The position numbers and the translations under genes are program-made. Source: Cytophagaceae bacterium (GTDB lineage: Bacteria > Bacteroidota > Bacteroidia > Cytophagales > Cyclobacteriaceae). From it: a stretch of DNA of 64,000 bases. The stretch's first letter is position 1. Every line of letters starts with the position of its first letter. The notes beneath the pieces are model-generated. The model did no database searches. It had not been told where the DNA came from and was given only the letters and a program-made list of their open reading frames with translations. The stretch lies in assembly GCA_006969745.1 (NCBI GenBank), contig CP030886.1, positions 3,197,234-3,261,233 of the forward strand, given 5' to 3'. Below, one piece after another: positions 23,458 through 31,921 of this stretch.

Positions 23458-26400
23458 TTGTTCACTCCTCTTAAAACAACAAATCCACCGAAAGTACCAG
23501 CTTCACCTGCCGAAATTCGATAAAAATAGGTCCCTTCCGGAAGGGTTTTATTTGAGTTCCTGTTTGATTGACCGACCCACACCTTGTCCTCATTGTTGTA
23601 TCCGTCAAGCTCAAACACAAGATTGTTATATCGATCATACAACCTCACGCTGTTGCCGGGATAAAAATCAATTCCTTCTATATGCCAATAGTCATTGATG
23701 CCGTCTCCATTCGGTGATACTGTTTGATAAATAGTAAATGGCTCGTCGTCCACCCGAATGATCAATAGCCCTGTGGCGGTCAGGGTGGGAGATCCAGAAT
23801 CTTGAAGTGTATAAACCAATGAGTCAAGCCCCCTGAAAGTCACATCGGAAACATAGGTGATTGTTCCATCTGCATTGGCGGTAGCAGTGCCACCCGATGG
23901 CTCTCTCACAAATGTGGTCTGTAGGCTTAAATCATCATTGTCAATGTCGCTATCATTTGCAAGCACATTGATTGTACCTTGATTTTTCCGAATTACCAGA
24001 AGTGTATCAGTTTCTGAGCTTGGCGGATCATTGACATTTGCGAGGTTGATTTCGAGCTGTAGTGTGTTGCATTTCTGATCTACATTATCATCACATGCTT
24101 CTACTTCATAAATGATAGTACCAACTACATTTTCCTCGGGTGAATAATTTAGGCAAAGGTCACCGGCCAGTATCAAAGTACCACCTCCGGATATGGCTGT
24201 CATATTCGATGTAAGTGCAACATTGTCACCTTCAGGGTCTACTGCAGTAATGCAGATGTCCATCGGTGTATCTTCTTCTCCATCTACCTGTACAGAATTT
24301 GTAATGAGCCCGTTGATAAAAAACTCCGGCGGATCATTTACATCTATTACATTGACAGTTATTATTCCCGTATCACATTTTGTAGGATCGGATACATCGC
24401 AAATGGTCACCTCCACCTGATCCAACCCAAGAAATCCATCCGGTGGTGTGTAGTTAAAGCACATGTCGCCGGAATCACCAATTTCAATTGTGGCATTTGC
24501 AGATTGCGAGACTCCCGAAATGAATTCATGGGAGTCGCCTTCCACGTCAGTTGCTGACACACATATTTGTGAGGTAGTTTTTTCATCCACTTCTATTGTC
24601 AGAGCGTCGAGGGACGGAGGATCATTAACAGGGATAATATTGATGGTAACCTGAACTTCTGCTTGCAGAGGAGAGGCAGCATCATCAGAGATTACAATAT
24701 CCCAAACAGAAGAATTGTTGTCGTTTAGTTCGGGAGTGTAATTGTAGCAAAATTCAGTAGCATCCTCCGTAATGGATCCACCTCCGGAAACCTGGGTAAT
24801 CGACAATGTGGATACATCATCACCGTCCACATCAATTACTTCGAAGCAAAAGACCTTTGCGGTGTCCTCCACAATATCTACTGTCATGGTGCTTGACACG
24901 ATTCCATTTACCAGAATAATTGGGCTGTCATTCACACTGATGACTGTTATGTCAATGGTTCCTGTTGCACATACCAGCGGATCATCAGCATCACATATTG
25001 TAACCTCCACATTATCCACACCTATAAAATCTTCAGGCGGCGTATAATCAAAACATAAATCACCTCCACTTCCGTCATCCACTGTACCTCCATTATCGGA
25101 TGTACCGATGGTGAAGACATGATCGTCACCTTCAATGTCTGTAATATCTGAAGGATCAATACAAACATTGGTTGTAGTTCTTTCATTCACATTAGCAGTA
25201 GATGGAGCTAGTGAAGGAGCATCGTTTACAGCTATGATGTCAATTTCAATATCAACAGGATCGTCACAATTTCCAACGGCATCACATACAATGACCGTGA
25301 TTGTTTCAGCTCCATCAAAATCATCATCCGGTTCATATAATAAACATAGCTCACTTACTATGCTAAGCGTACCATTTGCCTCGCCGGTTGCGCTTGTGAT
25401 AGTGACCAGATCTCCATCGGGATCATTCACATTCAGGCAAATGCTGATTGATCCATCTTCCAAAACAGAGGTAATTATGGCATCAACCACGGGGAATCCG
25501 TCCTCATCCAAAACATCAGGAGGAAAATTGGTTGCGGCCGCAAAAGTGATAAAATGATTCAGGAAGTTACTAGAGGCATCACCATCAGATACACTAAACT
25601 CAACTCTTCGTGTATTTAGATTACTTACACCCGGAGGTGTATAATTATAGTTTATGCTATTCAAAGCTGTGGCATAGTCTGCAAGAACTGCGGTACCAGA
25701 AAGATCTAATATGCCGGTAGTTGCATTGTAAGATCCGGTGATCCCTAATTGATCCGCGAATATCAATTCATCGCCATCTACAAAATTATTGGAGGCCGAT
25801 TCTACCACCCTGATTGTTGCACTTTCTATTTGTGTATCGTCAAAGTCGCTAATTGAGAAAGTAGAATTCACCGTGAAGTCTGGTGGTGGTGCTACAAATT
25901 CAGTAGAGCCCGTAGTGCCATCCAAGACAGGAGGGTCATTTAAAGCGGATACATTGATGTCTCTTGTGAATGGCGCACTATCTTCGGTAGCATCATTGAT
26001 AATAAATTCTACCGTTCGAGTGGATTCAACCGGGTCTTCACTACTATTGAGATAGCTCACACTTTGAAGGGCTGTGTTGTAGTCATCTATTGAAGCATCA
26101 CCACTTAATGTCAACACACCTGTTCCTGAATTGTAACTACCTGTTATCCCCAACTGATCTATGAATACTAATTCATCTTCAGTAGATTCAAAACCACCAA
26201 TGATGGAGATGGTGGCGCTGGCAAAGTCTAAATCTTCATTATCGCTGGCCAATACCGCCGGATCAACAGGCACTGCTCCGTCATTTTCATCGTACGCCAA
26301 TGCTGAGGCAGTGCCATCAATAAGAGGAGTAGTGTTTAGCACAACCACCGCAAAGCTCAATTGAGACCCGGTTACACCGGAATCACAACTTCCGGTAATT

Positions 26401-27476
26401 TGTGCCACGGCGGTTACAGAATCTCCCTGTACCAGTGCTCCACTTAGTACGATTGTCCATATACTATCAGCATCAGTAATAGCAGTTTCAGTTGCGATAG
26501 GATTGTCATTAAGGTCAAAAATTTCTACTGTTAATTCGGCTGTTGGAGCTGCAGTTCCGGTGATTATTGCGTCGCCCTCCTTTAGAGGCACCTCCATGGT
26601 GGGAGTAGGTGTAGCGCCTGATAAAAATCCTTCTCCTCCTGCCATCAAGCTGCTGAAGGGCACCGGACACTGATTGGAAGACAAATCTTCAAAAGCACAT
26701 GAAGTACATCCGGCATAATCGTCATCGTCTACACCTCCAATATCAGAAAGGCTTCCGCCTAAAGCACATGTAGCAGATATATTGGTAACCACAGCAAATT
26801 GTAATTCACTGTCTACTGTGATCCCAAATTCAGTCGTTAAGTCACCAAATGGAACAAAAAAGTCATAAAAGTAGTCTTCATCTCCACAGCTTACCTCATC
26901 AGCTATAGATAGCTGAAAGTTGCTTGAAAGAGCATATTCCAATACTGGTGTAGGACAGCCACTTACACCATCAATTTCATAGACAAGTATTCCTTTGGAA
27001 TTGCTTTTGATAAGTGTAATGTCAATTTCAAAACCTAGATTGGATTCATTGAAATTGTCATCAGCAGATCCAATGGCTCCATCTGTATCAATCAATATGG
27101 TGTATGCTTTTACAGCGGGGTTTTCATCTGCCAAGCGCAATCGGAAAATTAAGTTGTTGTCAGCGTCCAGGACGGCATATGCAGATTGACCCTCCGGGTC
27201 TACAGTTAGGTCAGTCGATCCACAGTTAGGTCCGGCCTGCGTATCATTCAGTACATCCCCGTCTCCAAAAACAGGTAATGCAAACATTTGAATCTCAAAT
27301 TCATCTAAATAATATCCATCGTTGGAAAAGCCGGTGTTGTCTAATGAAACGTATCCGTCTCCATTCGGATCCATTACGTCGGTGGAAGCAGAAGTCACGA
27401 TTAGACCTCTTTGGGCATATGCACTGAGTGAACACAGTGCCATGCATACTGCTACTAATTGGCGGATTTTAAGCAT
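23454..27476 (-). CDS. Giant exported adhesin with cadherin-like repeats and T9SS type B sorting domain
   Basis: 1340 residues from ATG 27476, chosen over an upstream ATG at 27527 because MLKIRQLVAVCMALCSLSAYAQ is a proper signal peptide. The N-terminal 270 residues are acidic and beta-rich. Ig/cadherin-like repeats follow, each ending in VNDPP or a close variant. Two alternating repeat types (one with YTPPDGFLGLDQVEVTICD, one with EEDTPMDICITAVDPEGD) appear as A-B-A-B at about residues 760-1190, suggesting duplication of a two-repeat unit. The C-terminus (TVSPNGDGINDYWHIEGID, LYDRYNNLVFE, LPEGTYFYRI) is the gliding-motility-type CHU_C domain, the type B T9SS sorting signal. It is probably secreted with help from the adjacent PorP. 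Confidence 0.93.
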   Translation of the reverse strand: MLKIRQLVAVCMALCSLSAYAQRGLIVTSASTDVMDPNGDGYVSLDNTGFSNDGYYLDEFEIQMFALPVFGDGDVLNDTQAGPNCGSTDLTVDPEGQSAYAVLDADNNLIFRLRLADENPAVKAYTILIDTDGAIGSADDNFNESNLGFEIDITLIKSNSKGILVYEIDGVSGCPTPVLEYALSSNFQLSIADEVSCGDEDYFYDFFVPFGDLTTEFGITVDSELQFAVVTNISATCALGGSLSDIGGVDDDDYAGCTSCAFEDLSSNQCPVPFSSLMAGGEGFLSGATPTPTMEVPLKEGDAIITGTAAPTAELTVEIFDLNDNPIATETAITDADSIWTIVLSGALVQGDSVTAVAQITGSCDSGVTGSQLSFAVVVLNTTPLIDGTASALAYDENDGAVPVDPAVLASDNEDLDFASATISIIGGFESTEDELVFIDQLGITGSYNSGTGVLTLSGDASIDDYNTALQSVSYLNSSEDPVESTRTVEFIINDATEDSAPFTRDINVSALNDPPVLDGTTGSTEFVAPPPDFTVNSTFSISDFDDTQIESATIRVVESASNNFVDGDELIFADQLGITGSYNATTGILDLSGTAVLADYATALNSINYNYTPPGVSNLNTRRVEFSVSDGDASSNFLNHFITFAAATNFPPDVLDEDGFPVVDAIITSVLEDGSISICLNVNDPDGDLVTITSATGEANGTLSIVSELCLLYEPDDDFDGAETITVIVCDAVGNCDDPVDIEIDIIAVNDAPSLAPSTANVNERTTTNVCIDPSDITDIEGDDHVFTIGTSDNGGTVDDGSGGDLCFDYTPPEDFIGVDNVEVTICDADDPLVCATGTIDITVISVNDSPIILVNGIVSSTMTVDIVEDTAKVFCFEVIDVDGDDVSTLSITQVSGGGSITEDATEFCYNYTPELNDNNSSVWDIVISDDAASPLQAEVQVTINIIPVNDPPSLDALTIEVDEKTTSQICVSATDVEGDSHEFISGVSQSANATIEIGDSGDMCFNYTPPDGFLGLDQVEVTICDVSDPTKCDTGIITVNVIDVNDPPEFFINGLITNSVQVDGEEDTPMDICITAVDPEGDNVALTSNMTAISGGGTLILAGDLCLNYSPEENVVGTIIYEVEACDDNVDQKCNTLQLEINLANVNDPPSSETDTLLVIRKNQGTINVLANDSDIDNDDLSLQTTFVREPSGGTATANADGTITYVSDVTFRGLDSLVYTLQDSGSPTLTATGLLIIRVDDEPFTIYQTVSPNGDGINDYWHIEGIDFYPGNSVRLYDRYNNLVFELDGYNNEDKVWVGQSNRNSNKTLPEGTYFYRISAGEAGTFGGFVVLRGVNN

Positions 27477-27551
27477 ACTGGCGGAAAATGGCTTCTCTAA
27501 AAATACCAATTTTTGAGATACGAACAATAATATTTCGTCGAATACCTAAGG

Positions 27552-30536
27552 CTATCGGGATACCGCACGTATCATTTCCTTCGACTCATCTTCCAGGTTT
27601 ACGAAGTTGATTTTTTCCATTCTGTCGACTTCCAGACTGTAGAAATCAAACTCTTCCACGACCTTTCCTATCAACTTGTATACACCTCTTCCGCGAAATG
27701 GATACCGAGCTACAGAAGGTGGAAAGTGCACTGTGTCAATGAATTGTCCTTCGCGATCAATGAAGGTTCCAAAGCACATGCGCTTGCCATTTGAGGTGCC
27801 GGTATTTTTCACAGTTACCAGGTACCCCAGCATCTCTACTCGTTGGCTAAGGTGATTGGGAAGATCTTTTGCAAGCACACCCACATGATCTGTTGCAATC
27901 AATTCAAATGGATTGCAAAGCGGAAAACCGAGCAAATCCATCTCATCGAGGGCATCTTCTCGCTTATCATAATAGAGAGGAGGAAGAGCCCACTGTTTGA
28001 CTGGAACTTTAAATAACCCGTTTTTAGCACGACTCACACCTCCACCCATGGAAAAGTGTACTTGCCACAAAATGTCTTTTTTTGAGCCAAGCGAACGAAG
28101 AGCCCCCACGCGTATCAATAGTTTGATTTGTTCCAGAGAGATGGCTGTTCGCTCAATGAAGTCATCTAAATCCAGAAAGGCACCATTTTTTTCACGCTCT
28201 GCTACGATCGCATCAATGGTGGTATGATTCAGGTCTTTCACCATGCCGAACCCGAGGTAGATGGTCTTCCCAAAGATCACTGTCAATCCTTCACTATGGT
28301 TGACACACGGAGCTTCTATCTCAGCTCCATTCATCCGAGCTTCGTGCACATAAAATTCCGTACGGTAAAAACCACCTCCGTTGTTGATGACGGCTACCAT
28401 GTATTCAAGTGGATAGTACGTTTTGAGATACAAGGCCTGATAGCTCTCTACGGCGTAAGAAGCAGAATGACCTTTGGCAAAAGCGTACCCGGCAAAACTT
28501 TCAATCTGGCGCCAGATATCGGCGGACAACTCATACGTGTGGCCCATATCCTTACAGTTCTGAAAAAATTTGTCTTTTACTTTAAGAAATTCATCACGTG
28601 ATCGATATTTTCCCGACATACCTCTGCGGAGCATGTCTGCTTCCCCCAGATCCAGTTTAGCAAACAAATGGGCGACTTTTATGACATCCTCCTGATAGAC
28701 CATCACACCATAAGTATCAGGCATGATGTCCTGCAGAATGGGGTGCGCATCCTTTCTTCGCTCCGGATGACGATATCTTAAAATGTACTCACGCATCATT
28801 CCTGACTTAGCTACGCCCGGCCGGATAATGGAACTAGCTGCCACGAGCCCCAGGTATTCATTCACCTGTAGCTTGCGCATGAGCATACGCATGGCGGGAG
28901 ACTCGATGTAGAAGCACCCGATGGCATCTGCTTTCTGGAGCTTATTGTTTAGCTTAGGATCGTCTTTAAACGATTTGAAATTATGAATGTCTACATCCGG
29001 ATCGTTGGGACAATTTCGTTTGATCACCTCCAGAGAGTCACGAATTTTACCTAGTCCGCGCTGACTGAGGATATCGAACTTGAATAGGCCAACATCTTCG
29101 GCGATAATCATATCAAAGTGTGTGACAGGGTAACCCTTGGGTGGGAGTGAAGTAGCAGTGAAATAATGAATGGGCTTGTCAGCGATGAGCACCCCTCCGG
29201 CATGGATGCTGAGATGACTGGGAAAGTTTGTAAGGCGTGCTCCATATCTGCGAATGAGCTGACCGATGTGATCCAGGTCTTTTTCTTCGGTTTGTCCGAC
29301 TTTTTCAATTTCATGAGGAGGCAAGCCGAATACTTTGCCTAGCTCACGGATGATCGCTCGATTTTGAAATGTACTGTAAGTAGCCAGGAGAGACACTTGT
29401 CCTTCAGCACCAAATCGCTCGAAAATATACCGGGTAATGTCATCCCGGTCTTTCCATGAAAAATCAATGTCGAAATCCGGTGGATTTTGCCTGAATAGAT
29501 TGATGAAGCGTTCGAAATAAAGATCCAGCTCTATTGGGTCTACGTCTGTGATTCGCAGGAGGTAGGCAACTACGCTATTGGCTCCACTACCTCTCCCTAC
29601 ATGGTAGTAACCTTGCGATCGGGCATACTCGAGGATGTCCCAATTGATGAGAAAGTAAGAAACAAATCCTTTTGATTTGATCAGGTCAAGCTCCATATCC
29701 AGTCGGTCAAGAATCTTCTGATCAGGATCATTGCCATACCGATAGGGCAATGCTTTGTGGCAGAGTTTAGTGATCATCTGCATGTCTTCTTCCTCCGATC
29801 CGGAATATACTTTCAGGTTTTGATGATTAACTGGGTCGTTGAATTGAAACGCTATGGAACATTGTTCAAGTAATTTCTTTGTGTTTACAATGATTTCAGG
29901 GTAGTCTTTATATGCTTCGAAGAGCTTTCCGACAGGGTGCATGACGTCATTCGGATCACCTTCTTCTTCCTTGGGAAGCCTGCTTAGGAGCATATTTTTA
30001 TCGATGCTTCGAAGCAAGCGGTGCATATTAAAATGAATCTTGTTGTCTTCACCACCTCTGAAAGAAACTGTCTGCAAAATCACTAGTTTGTCCAGTTTGT
30101 TCTTCCATTTGGTCATCGGTAGTTTGATGATGTCACGCGGACGGATGCCTAAAAATTCATTTTTTCGAAGCTTAAGATTGAATGAAAAATGGAATGGATA
30201 TATGATAAAAACCTGCTTAAATTTTGGCGCTCGATCAGGGAAGTCTTCCTTTTTATGAAGGTGCTGGGAAAGATATTCGTTTAGCTCCTGAAAGCCCTGA
30301 TTGTCTTTCGCTATCCCAATAAATTTTTGCTGAGCACCATTTCTAAAATCGATCCCCAGAATAGGACGAATATCATATTCGGTAGATAGGCGCACAAAGT
30401 TGAGACTTCCAGCTGTAGAGTTGATGTCGGTCAGCGCCATCTCCCGAATGCCACACTGCCGAGCATTACTTAATAGCTCTTCTTCAGAAAGGGTGCCGTA
30501 TTTGAAGCTGTAATATGTGTGTGTGTTGAGGTACAT
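27552..30536 (-). CDS. Short DnaE-type DNA polymerase III alpha subunit (error-prone, DnaE2-like)
   Basis: 994 residues, shorter than the roughly 1150 of replicative DnaE. It has the N-terminal PHP domain (LNTHTYYSFKYG, ALTDINS; the first His of the usual HLHT motif is Asn here). The C-family polymerase palm has GRGSGANSVVAYLL and the catalytic PDFDIDFSW. Later come RRGMSGK, FAGYAFAKGHSASYA and the HhH region. It follows the Y-family polymerase gene by 10 bases on the same strand. This pairing is the known Bacteroidota form of a mutagenic repair cassette, in which DnaE2-like and Y-family polymerases bypass lesions together. The replicative DnaE is presumably elsewhere. Confidence 0.92.
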   Translation of the reverse strand: MYLNTHTYYSFKYGTLSEEELLSNARQCGIREMALTDINSTAGSLNFVRLSTEYDIRPILGIDFRNGAQQKFIGIAKDNQGFQELNEYLSQHLHKKEDFPDRAPKFKQVFIIYPFHFSFNLKLRKNEFLGIRPRDIIKLPMTKWKNKLDKLVILQTVSFRGGEDNKIHFNMHRLLRSIDKNMLLSRLPKEEEGDPNDVMHPVGKLFEAYKDYPEIIVNTKKLLEQCSIAFQFNDPVNHQNLKVYSGSEEEDMQMITKLCHKALPYRYGNDPDQKILDRLDMELDLIKSKGFVSYFLINWDILEYARSQGYYHVGRGSGANSVVAYLLRITDVDPIELDLYFERFINLFRQNPPDFDIDFSWKDRDDITRYIFERFGAEGQVSLLATYSTFQNRAIIRELGKVFGLPPHEIEKVGQTEEKDLDHIGQLIRRYGARLTNFPSHLSIHAGGVLIADKPIHYFTATSLPPKGYPVTHFDMIIAEDVGLFKFDILSQRGLGKIRDSLEVIKRNCPNDPDVDIHNFKSFKDDPKLNNKLQKADAIGCFYIESPAMRMLMRKLQVNEYLGLVAASSIIRPGVAKSGMMREYILRYRHPERRKDAHPILQDIMPDTYGVMVYQEDVIKVAHLFAKLDLGEADMLRRGMSGKYRSRDEFLKVKDKFFQNCKDMGHTYELSADIWRQIESFAGYAFAKGHSASYAVESYQALYLKTYYPLEYMVAVINNGGGFYRTEFYVHEARMNGAEIEAPCVNHSEGLTVIFGKTIYLGFGMVKDLNHTTIDAIVAEREKNGAFLDLDDFIERTAISLEQIKLLIRVGALRSLGSKKDILWQVHFSMGGGVSRAKNGLFKVPVKQWALPPLYYDKREDALDEMDLLGFPLCNPFELIATDHVGVLAKDLPNHLSQRVEMLGYLVTVKNTGTSNGKRMCFGTFIDREGQFIDTVHFPPSVARYPFRGRGVYKLIGKVVEEFDFYSLEVDRMEKINFVNLEDESKEMIRAVSR

Positions 30537-30546
30537 ATATGATAAC

Positions 30547-31782
30547 TCACCCCGCCTTTTTTGGGGGCGGAAGAGCGTTAGGCTTCTTAGATATCGTCAT
30601 GTCACCTTTGAAAGGATTGAATGTGCGGATCGCATTCACTCCCAAAGCTTTTGCTCGCACGATGGATCGATCGCCATGCTTTTGCCTGAGCCAGTCCATT
30701 TCCTGATACAGGTTGATAATTTCACCTGAATCTTCAAAGAGGTTGATCTGATAATTTCCATGTACCAGGCTGCTAAATCGCACGCCCACAAGTCTTACAA
30801 GTAGCCTTCTGTCGTAGAGTTTTTCGAAAAGCTCTATCACTCTTGGTATCAGTATATGATCTGCTGAAGTATAAGGTATGCGTATTTGCTGTGTGTACGT
30901 GTTGAAGTCCGAATAACGAATCTTCACGGCTACACAAGCCGTCAGCTTACTTTCCTGACGCAGTTGATAGGCCAGATGCTCGGTCATAGCCAGAATAATA
31001 TTCTTGAGCCGGGTGATATCTGTCGTGTCTTTATTGAAGGTTTGCTCCGTAGAAATTGATTTTCGTTCAGAATATGGTATCACCGGCGAATGATCAATAC
31101 CATTGGCCTTTTCCCACATAGTCACTCCATGCTTTCCGAAGATCTGCATCAGCATATCTTTTGGCATCTCTTGCAGGGTGTGCACCTTTCGTACGCCCAG
31201 GCCTCTCAGTGTTTGCTGGGTTTTGCTCCCGATCATGGGGATTTTTTTCACTGATAAAGGAGCTAGAAATGACTTTTCTGAGCCGGATTGAACCCAGATC
31301 TTATTGTTTGGCTTTGCTTCTCCAGTAGCAACTTTGGATACAGTTTTATTGATCGATAAGCCAAAAGAAATGGGTAGGTGAGTTTCTTTGATCACCCTTT
31401 CCCGGAGCTCAGAAGCCATTTTGTAGCATCCGAAGAAACGATCCATCCCAGTCAGGTCTGCATAAAATTCATCAATCGATGTTTTTTCGAAAACAGGAAC
31501 ATGCTCTTTGATTATTTCAGAGACTTCCATGGAAAACTTTGTATAATCTGCATGACTGCCCTTAATCACGATTGCCTCCGGGCAAAGCTGCATGGCGAGT
31601 CGCATGGGCATAGCGGAGTGAACACCAAACTTTCGAGCTTCATAGCTACAAGCAGCCACTACGCCGCGATCACTTGAGCCTCCTATGAGTATGGGTTTAC
31701 CTTTCAATTGACTATCCCGCAACCGCTCCACAGACACAAAAAAGGTGTCTAAATCCAAGTGCAAAATGAACGAATTGATCAT
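30547..31782 (-). CDS. Y-family DNA polymerase (DinB/Pol IV-like)
   Basis: 411 residues. Catalytic acids are intact: D10 in FILHLDLDTFF, and D104-E105 in KTSIDEFYADL. The steric-gate region, HhH (IPMIGSKTQQTLRGLGV) and little-finger domain are all present. Intact acids argue against an inactive ImuB-type protein. A C-terminal extension (residues 360-411) has a possible clamp-binding INLFEDS segment just before it. It is the first gene of the polymerase cassette and has a perfect palindrome at 31791-31811, which suggests damage-inducible control. No LexA- or UmuD-like gene is adjacent. Confidence 0.93.
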   Translation of the reverse strand: MINSFILHLDLDTFFVSVERLRDSQLKGKPILIGGSSDRGVVAACSYEARKFGVHSAMPMRLAMQLCPEAIVIKGSHADYTKFSMEVSEIIKEHVPVFEKTSIDEFYADLTGMDRFFGCYKMASELRERVIKETHLPISFGLSINKTVSKVATGEAKPNNKIWVQSGSEKSFLAPLSVKKIPMIGSKTQQTLRGLGVRKVHTLQEMPKDMLMQIFGKHGVTMWEKANGIDHSPVIPYSERKSISTEQTFNKDTTDITRLKNIILAMTEHLAYQLRQESKLTACVAVKIRYSDFNTYTQQIRIPYTSADHILIPRVIELFEKLYDRRLLVRLVGVRFSSLVHGNYQINLFEDSGEIINLYQEMDWLRQKHGDRSIVRAKALGVNAIRTFNPFKGDMTISKKPNALPPPKKAG

Positions 31783-31790
31783 GTTTCAAA

Positions 31791-31811
31791 TTTACTAATA
31801 TTTTTAGTAAA
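31791..31811. promoter_or_regulatory. Palindrome before the Y-family polymerase gene; candidate SOS-type operator
   Basis: TTTACTAA, spacer TATTT, TTAGTAAA: a perfect 8-bp inverted repeat 9-29 bases upstream of the start codon at 31782. Position and symmetry suit a repressor operator. The repressor is unknown. Confidence 0.5.
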
Positions 31812-31868
31812 AATTATTCCTGATTAATACGTTATTCGTCTAATCAGCACCATGACTTATCTAATTGC

Positions 31869-31900
31869 TTGTATGAACCCACTGAAAATACCTATCTTTC
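31869..31900 (+). promoter_or_regulatory. Candidate promoter of the YfiR-domain kinase gene
   Basis: TTG at 31869-31871 and TATCTTTC at 31893-31900, 21 bases apart. This matches the Bacteroidota -33/-7 arrangement with one mismatch in the -7 element. Transcription would start near 31907, ahead of ATG 31922. Confidence 0.45.
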
Positions 31901-31921
31901 GTGCAGTCACCAGTCTTAAGA

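Noticed and set aside
25135..25557. Plus-strand open frame of about 140 codons inside the adhesin gene
   Set aside because: The adhesin codons lack TTA, CTA and TCA in this stretch, which leaves the antisense frame open. The frame is serine- and threonine-rich with no motif.
30547..31782. ImuB-type inactive Y-family protein
   Set aside because: The catalytic residues D10, D104 and E105 are all present, unlike in ImuB.
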